The notes under the pieces: model-generated
What the model saw: only the letters and a program-made list of their open reading frames with translations
Told to the model about the DNA's origin: nothing
Databases searched by the model: none
Program-made: the position numbers and the translations under genes
Shown: piece by piece, positions 52,422 to 59,888 of the stretch
Layout of the letters: every line of letters starts with the position of its first letter
How positions within the stretch are numbered: the stretch's first letter is position 1
Origin: Paenibacillus lupini
GTDB lineage: Bacteria; Bacillota; Bacilli; Paenibacillales; Paenibacillaceae
Direction: 5' to 3'
Assembly (NCBI RefSeq): GCF_011761355.1
Contig: NZ_JAASRW010000004.1
Span: 547,866-611,865 of the forward strand
DNA: 64,000 nt

Positions 52422-53318
52422 TTGTTCGGTTTCATGTGGAAGTACCGGACGTTATATTTGATTTCGATCCCAGGCATTCTTTATTTTCTCGTTTTTAAGT
52501 ATTTACCGCTCCTCGGATCCGTTATTGCGTTTCAGAACTACAACCTATTCGCCGGCTTCAGCGGCAGCCCATGGGTGGGTCTCGAGCATTTCGAGCGAAT
52601 GTTCCAGCATTATGATTTTATTCGCATCTTAAAAAACACGCTTATGCTTGGTCTCCTTGACATCCTAATTGCGTTTACGGCTCCGATCATCTTGGCGCTG
52701 CTTCTGAACGAAATTCGGCTTGTTCTGTATAAGAAAATCATTCAGACAGTTGTCTACGCACCGCACTTTCTATCATGGGTGATCGTTAGTGGGATTTTCA
52801 CGGGAATGCTGTCCCCTTCTTCCGGTATCGTAAACGTTATCCTAGGCTGGTTCGGTGTCGAGCCGATCTATTTTCTCGGTGAAAATTCATTTATCCGTAC
52901 CATATTGGTTGGCTCCGGCTTGTGGCGCGATGTTGGCTGGGGAACCATTATCTATTTGGCTGCCTTGACCGGTATTAATCCCGAGCTGTACGAGGCATCC
53001 GAAATGGACGGCGCGGGCCGCTGGAAACAGACGCTGAAGATTACAATCCCTGCATTGCTGCCTGTCATAACCGTATTGTTCCTGCTGAAGATCGGGGACT
53101 TCATGGATTATGGCTTCGAGCGTGTATTTGTCTTCCAGAACCCATTGAACATTACGAACAGCGAAATCCTGGATACCTATATTTACAAAGCAGGATTGAA
53201 GCAGATGCAGTACAGCTATGCAACTGCGATCGGACTGTTCAAATCAGTTGTTGGCTTGTTCCTGCTTGTGATCGCCAACACATTAAGCCGTAAGGCAACA
53301 GGAGAATCGTTGTATTAG
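52422..53318 (+). CDS. ABC permease, LplB-type
   Basis: A 298-residue permease with a TTG start eight bases after AAGGAGG. About six transmembrane helices, the first at about 10-30 ('TLYLISIPGILYFLVF'). EAA region 'ELYEASEMDGAGRWKQTLKI' at about 191-210. LplB-like subunits work with LplC and the large LplA-type binding protein in importing complex oligosaccharides. First gene of the uronate-type locus, under the shared promoter element. Confidence 0.9.
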   Translation: MFGFMWKYRTLYLISIPGILYFLVFKYLPLLGSVIAFQNYNLFAGFSGSPWVGLEHFERMFQHYDFIRILKNTLMLGLLDILIAFTAPIILALLLNEIRLVLYKKIIQTVVYAPHFLSWVIVSGIFTGMLSPSSGIVNVILGWFGVEPIYFLGENSFIRTILVGSGLWRDVGWGTIIYLAALTGINPELYEASEMDGAGRWKQTLKITIPALLPVITVLFLLKIGDFMDYGFERVFVFQNPLNITNSEILDTYIYKAGLKQMQYSYATAIGLFKSVVGLFLLVIANTLSRKATGESLY

Positions 53319-53324
53319 GTGAAC

Positions 53325-53382
53325 GCTTTCGAAGTATGAATCATCACGATAATCGCAGTACGGTCATAGTGGTGATCATTCA
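53325..53382 (+). repeat. Intercistronic hairpin with sequence shared at 29219
   Basis: GCTTTCGAAGTA, one variable base, GAATCATCAC at 53325-53347. TGAATCATCAC pairs with GTGATCATTCA at 53372-53382 with one mismatch. It lies between the two permease genes. Confidence 0.58.
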
Positions 53383-53399
53383 TTTTAGGAGGGGTGGCC

Positions 53400-54275
53400 G
53401 TGATTAGGCGTGAGCATTGGAGCAGAAAATGGTTTCTTATTGCGAATTATTTGTTTTTAACAGGACTGTCGCTTACGATGCTGCTGCCATTCTTGAATGT
53501 GATCGCGCAGTCGTTTAGTGGAGCAGCGGCAATCGACAGAGGAGACGTTATGTTCTGGCCTGTTGATTTCACGCTCAATTATTACCAGTACGTGTTCGAT
53601 GATGTTTCCATATGGCGGGCATTTGGTATTACTGTCTATATTACGGTGCTTGGCACGCTCATTAACTTAGCCGCTACTTCGTCGCTTGCTTATCCGCTGT
53701 CAAGAACGGAATATGTGGGACGTAAATATGTGCTTCTGTTTGTGTTAATGACCATGATCTTCACAGCGCCACTGATTCCACAGTTCATTCTTATGAGGGA
53801 AATCCATTTGGTCAATACGCTCTGGGCGCTTATGATTCCAACGGCAATCAGCGCGTTTAACCTAATCGTGCTTCGCTCCTTTTTTGTGCAAATCCCGACC
53901 GAGTTAATCGATAGCGCTAGGATTGACGGCTGTGGCGAGATGAGAATACTCTGGAGCTTAATGCTGCCTCTGTCCAAGCCTGCCCTCGCGACGGTTGGCA
54001 TTTTCTATTCGGTGACTAACTGGAATAAATATATGGACGCCTTGTACTATTTGAATGAGCGCGGGCTGTACCCGCTTCAGGTCAAGCTGCGGGAGCTGCT
54101 TATTAACGATGATCTAGTCGATACGGGCAATCTGCCATTCGATATTGCTTCGCAATCGGTGCAAGGCGTTCAGATGGCTGTTATCCTTGTTGCCACCCTT
54201 CCGATTATTATGCTGTACCCTTTTATGCAGCGATATTTTATAAAAGGCATGTTAATAGGCTCTATTAAATCTTAG
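53400..54275 (+). CDS. ABC permease, LplC/YtcP-type
   Basis: A 291-residue permease. GTG 53400 lies six bases after AGGAGGGG; the GTG at 53394 falls within that site. About six helices, the first near 15-37. EAA region 'ELIDSARIDGCGEMRILWSL' at about 165-184; C-terminus 'QRYFIKGMLIGSIKS', typical of LplC. Pairs with LplB at 52422 and the binding protein at 54421. No ATPase gene nearby. Confidence 0.9.
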   Translation: MIRREHWSRKWFLIANYLFLTGLSLTMLLPFLNVIAQSFSGAAAIDRGDVMFWPVDFTLNYYQYVFDDVSIWRAFGITVYITVLGTLINLAATSSLAYPLSRTEYVGRKYVLLFVLMTMIFTAPLIPQFILMREIHLVNTLWALMIPTAISAFNLIVLRSFFVQIPTELIDSARIDGCGEMRILWSLMLPLSKPALATVGIFYSVTNWNKYMDALYYLNERGLYPLQVKLRELLINDDLVDTGNLPFDIASQSVQGVQMAVILVATLPIIMLYPFMQRYFIKGMLIGSIKS

Positions 54276-54304
54276 TTGATGAATCAGTCAGATATTAAAA
54301 AATG

Positions 54305-54358
54305 ACAAACCAAGCTTAACAAACTCCATTGTGGCTGCACATCGTTCGTAACTATACT
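54305..54358 (+). promoter_or_regulatory. Promoter of the binding-protein gene with activator-like element
   Basis: TTGTGG at 54329-54334 and TATACT at 54353-54358, 18 bases apart. ACAAACCAAGCTTAAC then AAACTCCATTGTGG matches the element at 52327-52357 in sequence and position. A TGAAAGCG cre-like half lies at 54374-54381. Confidence 0.68.
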
Positions 54359-54420
54359 GAGGGTATCATTTTTGAAAGCGCTCTATCGAAATAAATTCGA
54401 CTGAGGAGATGAGGGGATTT

Positions 54421-56016
54421 ATGAAAAAGCTGTTCGTACTTGCCGCGATTGCTGCACTATCCGTCTCGATGATATCCGGGTGCTCCAACAAGAACAATGA
54501 ACCATCCAAGGCGTCGAATACCCCGTCTGATTCAACTGCAGCTAATAACAATAAGCCTGAAGAAACTAAACCAACTAAATTCTCGATCTCCATGCGAACG
54601 CTTAATGTGCCTTACGTGGAGCAGAATCCGGACATTAACAAAGACAAATACGTGGTTGAGCTTGAAAAAATGACGAATACCGATCTCGATATCAGGCTGA
54701 TCCCTCACAATGAGTATCAAGACAAGATGATCCAAATGTTCGCTACAAATGATATTCCGGATGTTGTTCAAGGCAGCGGCGGGATTAGCGGGCAGGAGCT
54801 GGCTGGTGCTGTACAAAACGGTGTATTCCTGCCGCTGAACGATCTGCTAGAGCAGTATGGGCAGAACTTGCTTAAGCTTCTCCCGAAAGAGGCATGGGAT
54901 CGGCTGACAGATGCGAAAACTGGCAACATTTACGGCATCCCGGAAGTGCTCAGCAATCCGTCGAGACGGGCAACCTGGATCCGAACCGACCTGCTAGAGA
55001 AAGCGGGCAAACAAATTCCAACAACTGTAGAGGAAACAATCGACGTGTTAAGGGCGTTCAAAGAGCTTGGAGTTGAGCATCCGTATATGGGCCGCAAAAA
55101 CTTCAAGTATGCGGATACATTCTTTGGTTCCTACGATGTCTTTGGTTATTTGAATCAATTCAAGCTGTTCCCGGATGGTCAAGTAAAACCAAGCTTCTTT
55201 GATGCTGATGCCATGAAAAAAGCAGTCGGAACGTATAAAACTATGTTCGATGAAGGCTTGATCAGTAAGGAGTTCGCGACGATCGAAAGTGCAGACTTCA
55301 AGAGTATCGTTACAAGTGGCAAAGCAGGCATGTGGTCGATGAACGCTAATGAGCTGCCGATCTGGGGTACACAGCTGATGACAAATGTTCCCGGCGCGAA
55401 AGTCGCACTTATTCCTTCCCCTGTGGGCGACGATGGCAAAGGCGGTTATGCCTACTACAATCCAGTAACACGATCTTACTTTATTAACATAAGCGCTAAG
55501 GACAAGGCGGCTGAGATCGTAAAGTTCTTCGACTGGATGGTTAGTGAACAAGCTGAGCTGTTCTTCAGCTACGGGATTGAAGGCGAGGACTACCAAAACG
55601 ATGGCGGCACGATTACGTACAGCCCGCCTACGGATGAGGCAGGCACGAACAAACAGCGATTCCTGAACTACTGGCTGTGGATGGTACAGGACACAACCTA
55701 CAATAAGCGTATTGCTGAGCTTTCGGAGCCAGGCAAACAAATGGTGGACGCATTCGACAATCTGCTAACGAAGGAAGGCCGCGGCGGTATAGAGTTTGAT
55801 CCACGTCTGGAAGCACTTGTGAAATACCCGGATTTGAGCCCTCTATCCGATCAGCTTCCGCCACTCGTACTGGAACACGTGCTGAAGATGGTATACGGTA
55901 AAGAGTCGATTGATACTTATGATAAGGTGCTCGAGGAGTACTTATCCAAGGGCGGAAGTGAATTAATTGAAGAGGCAACAACCCGTTACAACAGTAAAGA
56001 AAACGCTTTCGAATAA
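54421..56016 (+). CDS. ABC transporter binding lipoprotein, LplA-type
   Basis: A 531-residue lipoprotein. ATG 54421 is preferred over 54409, whose ribosome-binding site would be too close. Lipobox MISGC at about residues 17-21. LplA-like large solute-binding protein: 'NDIPDVVQGSGGISGQELAG', 'GNIYGIPEVLSNPSRRATWI', 'AGMWSMNANELPIW', 'FSYGIEGEDYQNDGGTITYS'. It should bind the oligosaccharide used by the lyase at 59889. Its own promoter carries the element shared with 52327, so binding protein and permeases are probably co-activated. Confidence 0.9.
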   Translation: MKKLFVLAAIAALSVSMISGCSNKNNEPSKASNTPSDSTAANNNKPEETKPTKFSISMRTLNVPYVEQNPDINKDKYVVELEKMTNTDLDIRLIPHNEYQDKMIQMFATNDIPDVVQGSGGISGQELAGAVQNGVFLPLNDLLEQYGQNLLKLLPKEAWDRLTDAKTGNIYGIPEVLSNPSRRATWIRTDLLEKAGKQIPTTVEETIDVLRAFKELGVEHPYMGRKNFKYADTFFGSYDVFGYLNQFKLFPDGQVKPSFFDADAMKKAVGTYKTMFDEGLISKEFATIESADFKSIVTSGKAGMWSMNANELPIWGTQLMTNVPGAKVALIPSPVGDDGKGGYAYYNPVTRSYFINISAKDKAAEIVKFFDWMVSEQAELFFSYGIEGEDYQNDGGTITYSPPTDEAGTNKQRFLNYWLWMVQDTTYNKRIAELSEPGKQMVDAFDNLLTKEGRGGIEFDPRLEALVKYPDLSPLSDQLPPLVLEHVLKMVYGKESIDTYDKVLEEYLSKGGSELIEEATTRYNSKENAFE

Positions 56017-56160
56017 TGCTTGTATAAACTAGAATGTCAGTAAGAGATTGGGTGCTCTCCTTGCTGGGTGTTTTACTTGTGAGCGGGGGAGCATCTTACT
56101 CCATAAACGATTGCTCCTGAAGCTGTATAGCTTCCGCTCGCAAACGAGGAGGACACATCC

Positions 56161-57195
56161 ATGTACCGCATTTTAGTCGTTGATGACGAACCGATGATTC
56201 GCAAAGGACTACAGAAGCTTATCGGGGAATCTGATCACTCGATTTGCCATGCCGAAACGGCAGACAATGGGGTAGACGCACTCGAGAAAATCGCAGCGAG
56301 CCGCCCCGACCTTCTGTTTACCGATATTAAAATGCCTAAGATGGACGGTCTGGAGTTATGCAGGCAAGTCAATGAGCGCTATCCCGACTTACCTGTTGTC
56401 GTTATTTCGGGTTATGGCGATTTCGAGTATGCCAGGCAATGCATGTCTTTTGGCGTGAAGGAATATTTGCTCAAGCCAGTAACAAAGGCAGCGGTGAACA
56501 AGGCGGTATTAAAGCTGATCGGCGGGCTTGAAGCCCGGCGGCAAATGGCGTATATTCCTTTGTCCAAGACGGAAGATTGGCTGATTCAACTGCAAGACGC
56601 TATCTGGCATCTGCAGCCTGAGTCCATCAAGGCGGCAATGGCAAGCATGGAGCACTACTGCACAGCCAGCATGCTGGATGCCCGGATGTTATGCGAATTG
56701 ACGCAGGATTTGGCCGTTAAACTGGCAGATCGCTTGAACGCACGCCATGTGTATCCATTCGAAGCGCCGCAGAGGCCTGCAGAGCGGGATGCTGTTGCTT
56801 TCGACTGGCTTTGTGATACGGCGATGGGGATGATGGAGCAATTGCGACTAAAGCGAAAAGGCAATCTGAAGGAACCGGTCGAAGAGGCTAAAGCCTATAT
56901 CGAGAAACATTTGAACCGTGAATTATCACTCGAGGAAGTGGCCGATAAGCTTGGTCTCAGTGCTACGTACTTCAGTCAGTTATTCAAACAAATGACAAAC
57001 GAAACGTTTGTATACTACCGGACAAAACGAAGGATGGAGAAAGCTAAACTGCTGCTCTCGATGCCTCATCATAAAATTACGGATGTCTCTGCAGAAGTCG
57101 GATTTGCCGATCACCCGCACTTCACGAAAACATTCAAAAAACACAGTGGGCTCACACCTTCTGAATATAGGGAATCGCTCGGGATCAAAGGATGA
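56161..57195 (+). CDS. Response regulator, receiver plus AraC-type DNA-binding domain
   Basis: A 344-residue regulator preceded by GAGGAGG. Receiver at 1-120 with 'LVVDDEPMIRKGL', phospho-acceptor Asp55 in 'LFTDIKMPKMDG' and 'YLLKPVT'; a short linker; two AraC helix-turn-helix motifs at about 238-340 ('LSLEEVADKLGLSATYFSQL', 'ITDVSAEVGFADHPHFTKTF'). Its stop overlaps the kinase start by four bases (57192-57195). It is the likely activator of the promoters at 52327 and 54305. Confidence 0.93.
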   Translation: MYRILVVDDEPMIRKGLQKLIGESDHSICHAETADNGVDALEKIAASRPDLLFTDIKMPKMDGLELCRQVNERYPDLPVVVISGYGDFEYARQCMSFGVKEYLLKPVTKAAVNKAVLKLIGGLEARRQMAYIPLSKTEDWLIQLQDAIWHLQPESIKAAMASMEHYCTASMLDARMLCELTQDLAVKLADRLNARHVYPFEAPQRPAERDAVAFDWLCDTAMGMMEQLRLKRKGNLKEPVEEAKAYIEKHLNRELSLEEVADKLGLSATYFSQLFKQMTNETFVYYRTKRRMEKAKLLLSMPHHKITDVSAEVGFADHPHFTKTFKKHSGLTPSEYRESLGIKG

Positions 57196-59036
57196 TGAAG
57201 CCGAGCCTTTCCAGGGAGCTGTTCCTTTATTTTCTGATCGTCATCTTGTTCTCCCTGTCCACGGTCGGCATCTTCACCTATCTCAAATCGTCTGCGGCGA
57301 TTGACAAGCAGGTAGAGAAATATATTTCCACGGTTATCGAGAACGCAGGAGCGCAAACGGATCTTCAACTCGAAACGTTTGAGAGGGTGAGCAACTCGAT
57401 TCTGTCCCAGCAGTCCGTCAAACAGTTTTTAGATATGGATCCGAAAGACAGCTACGAATATTACCACTTCACGAAAACCATCAGACAAGACGTATTTCAG
57501 AAAATCTTCATTACTTATCCAACTCAAATTCATATGATCTATATTTTGGGCGACCATGGGCTGTCCATTTTTGATCAGAACCAAAGCTTCTCTTCCATAA
57601 CTGTAGATCCGTCACCTCGGTATGAGGAGTTGAAAGCCAAGACGCCAGATAACGGAGGTATCGCGATATTAAACACGGCAATGCTGGATGGCGAACGTGT
57701 CGTCACTATCGCACGCAAAATCAGGGGTTACTCTTCTTACGCAGTGAAAGGCATTCTTGCTATCGAGTTGAACGAAAGCGAACTGTCGACGTTGTGGAAT
57801 AATGTGGATCTAGGTGAGAACGGCTTCTTCTTCATCCTGGACGCTGAAGGCTCCATCGTTTACTCGCCCGATAGCAGTACGCGGAGCGAGGTGGCGAGGA
57901 CAGACCTTGGCGAACGGATTGCAAGCGGCGGGAAAACGCGGTTCATTGAAAAGGTGAGCGGGAAGGATATGCTGATCGTCTCACATAAATCAGGTTATTC
58001 CGCTTGGAGCCTCGCAGTAGCGATGCCTTTAGAAGAGCTGCGTGAACCGATTTCCGGTATTCGGTCTACGACTATATCGGTTGGACTCGCGACGCTTGTT
58101 ATTGCGTTATTCCTGGCCTACCGATTCGGTAACTCAATCGTTCATCCGATTCGGACGCTTAAGAACGGCATGCGCCAGACCGAGAAAGGAAACTGGGTCC
58201 GTATTGAGACCAGTCGTCGTAACGATGAGATCGGAGGACTGATTCACAGCTACAATCTCATGGTAAGCCGTCTATCAGACATGATCGAACGAGTGTATGA
58301 TACGGAACTGATTAGTCAGAAAACGAAGCTTCAGCTGCAGGCCATTGAATTGGAGCGGCAAAGGGCGGAGTTTCAGGCACTGCAGCTGCAAATTAATCCC
58401 CATTTTCTATACAACACACTGGAAACTATTAATTGCTACGCGATCGTACAGGATTCGGATGAAATTTCTGAAATGGTCGAGGCAATGGCGTTCATGCTTC
58501 GCTACTCGATTCAGACTAACCTCGAACAAGTGACTCTGGCGAATGAGCTGAATCACGTCCGTCATTTTATGATTATTCAGACTCATCGTATTGGACATGA
58601 GTTCGAGATTGAAGTAATGACGCCGCCTTCGCTGCTGCTTTCAAGAATGGTTAGGCTGACGCTGCAGCCGATCGTGGAAAATATTTTTCATCACGCGTTT
58701 GCGGACGGGCTCGAGGGCTGGCATTACATTCGAATCGATACCCGCTTGGAAGATGGCGAGCTGCTTGTCATTGTGGAGGACAACGGAGTAGGCATGACGG
58801 AAGAGAGACTTGCGAAGTTAAGAAAAAGACTAGATCGGAACCAGTTGGTTGAAGAGGCACCGGTAAGTCAAGGACGCCGTGGCGGGATTGGGCTGGTGAA
58901 TGTTCACCGGCGGATACAGATGGTTTTTGGCGATGAATTTGGGCTTAGCATTGAAAGCTCGCTTGGCGAGGGGACGCGGATCGTGCTGAGAATGCCGAGT
59001 GAGGTTCATTCGCAATTAGACCGGAGCTTGAGTTAG
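57192..59036 (+). CDS. YesM-type sensor histidine kinase
   Basis: A 614-residue membrane kinase, translationally coupled to the response regulator. Helix 1 at about 8-30; a dCache-type extracellular sensor to about 290; helix 2 at about 294-317; HAMP at about 318-370; the acceptor His404 in 'LQINPHFLYNTLETINCYA'; and an ATPase domain with 'IVENIFHHAFADG', 'VEDNGVGMTEE' and 'GGIGLVNVHRRI'. It should sense an extracellular saccharide or binding-protein complex and switch on the Lpl-type importer. Confidence 0.93.
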   Translation: MMKPSLSRELFLYFLIVILFSLSTVGIFTYLKSSAAIDKQVEKYISTVIENAGAQTDLQLETFERVSNSILSQQSVKQFLDMDPKDSYEYYHFTKTIRQDVFQKIFITYPTQIHMIYILGDHGLSIFDQNQSFSSITVDPSPRYEELKAKTPDNGGIAILNTAMLDGERVVTIARKIRGYSSYAVKGILAIELNESELSTLWNNVDLGENGFFFILDAEGSIVYSPDSSTRSEVARTDLGERIASGGKTRFIEKVSGKDMLIVSHKSGYSAWSLAVAMPLEELREPISGIRSTTISVGLATLVIALFLAYRFGNSIVHPIRTLKNGMRQTEKGNWVRIETSRRNDEIGGLIHSYNLMVSRLSDMIERVYDTELISQKTKLQLQAIELERQRAEFQALQLQINPHFLYNTLETINCYAIVQDSDEISEMVEAMAFMLRYSIQTNLEQVTLANELNHVRHFMIIQTHRIGHEFEIEVMTPPSLLLSRMVRLTLQPIVENIFHHAFADGLEGWHYIRIDTRLEDGELLVIVEDNGVGMTEERLAKLRKRLDRNQLVEEAPVSQGRRGGIGLVNVHRRIQMVFGDEFGLSIESSLGEGTRIVLRMPSEVHSQLDRSLS

Positions 59037-59039
59037 CGA

Positions 59040-59840
59040 ATGCATAGAAGACGAGAGGGGATGGCGATTGAAATGGTCATTGATCTGACTGGTAAAGTTG
59101 CACTTGTGACGGGAGCAAGTGGTGGGATCGGGCGAGCCATTGCTGTTGCTTTGGCCTCATCCGGCGCCAAAGTCATTCTTAACTATTTGAATAGCCGGGA
59201 GGCAGCCGAAGAGGCGGCTCTATCCATTCGGAATAACGGTGGAGAAGCAGTCGCGATACAGGCCGACGTATCGAAGTCCGAGGAAGCAGAGCGGCTTGTC
59301 GGAGAGGCGGAGAACGCATTCGGACGTCCTGTCGATTTGCTTATTAATAATGCGGGTCATCTTGTGCAGCGAATAGCAAATGAGGAAATGACAGAGGAGC
59401 TGTACGAAAGCATCATGGACGTGAATCTGAAAAGCGCCGTGTTCGTTTCAAAAGCAGTCATTCCGGGCATGAAAGCAGCCGGAGGAGGCTGTATTGTGAA
59501 CATGACGTCTGTCGCTGCTCATAACGGAGGCGGACCTGGTGCTTCGATATATGCCGCGAGCAAAGCCGCGGTACTGTCATATACGAAGGGGCTGGCCAAA
59601 GAGCTTGCTGCAAACGGCATTCGTGTCAATGCCATTTCTCCCGGCTTTATTGGGAACACGGCGTTCCATGCTACATTCACGCCAGCTGCAGCAAGAGAAG
59701 CAACGATTCAAAGCATTCCTTTGAAGAGAGAGGGGACACCTGAAGATGTAGCAGGCACAGCCTTATTCCTTGTTTCCGATTTGTCGGCTTATTTGACAGG
59801 GGAGACGATCGAGGTTAATGGCGGCATGTTCATGCGTTGA
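59040..59840 (+). CDS. SDR-family oxidoreductase (FabG-like), probable uronate reductase
   Basis: Up to 266 residues; the conserved part begins 'IDLTGKVALVTGASGGIGRA', so ATG 59061 or 59073 may be the real start. Catalytic 'YAASKAAVLSYTKG' (YxxxK), 'LLINNAGHL' and 'ETIEVNGGMFMR' at the end. A generic SDR fold, but its place between a kinase and a heparinase-like lyase/KdgF pair suggests it reduces 4-deoxy-5-hexulose uronate to 2-keto-3-deoxygluconate, as FabG-like DEH reductases do in alginate pathways (inference from context). Confidence 0.85.
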   Translation: MHRRREGMAIEMVIDLTGKVALVTGASGGIGRAIAVALASSGAKVILNYLNSREAAEEAALSIRNNGGEAVAIQADVSKSEEAERLVGEAENAFGRPVDLLINNAGHLVQRIANEEMTEELYESIMDVNLKSAVFVSKAVIPGMKAAGGGCIVNMTSVAAHNGGGPGASIYAASKAAVLSYTKGLAKELAANGIRVNAISPGFIGNTAFHATFTPAAAREATIQSIPLKREGTPEDVAGTALFLVSDLSAYLTGETIEVNGGMFMR

Positions 59841-59888
59841 TGGTTGGGCCGTGTAGAGTAATAGAGACGAGCGAAGAGAGGGATTGTC

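Noticed and set aside
55048..55740. 230-codon open frame on the minus strand
   Set aside because: It lies antisense within the LplA-type binding-protein gene; composition and lack of motifs mark it as a shadow.
56007..56018. AACGCTTTCGAATA resembling the shared 29219/53325 sequence
   Set aside because: Only the first ten bases match, it lies within the coding end of the 54421 gene, and no hairpin follows.
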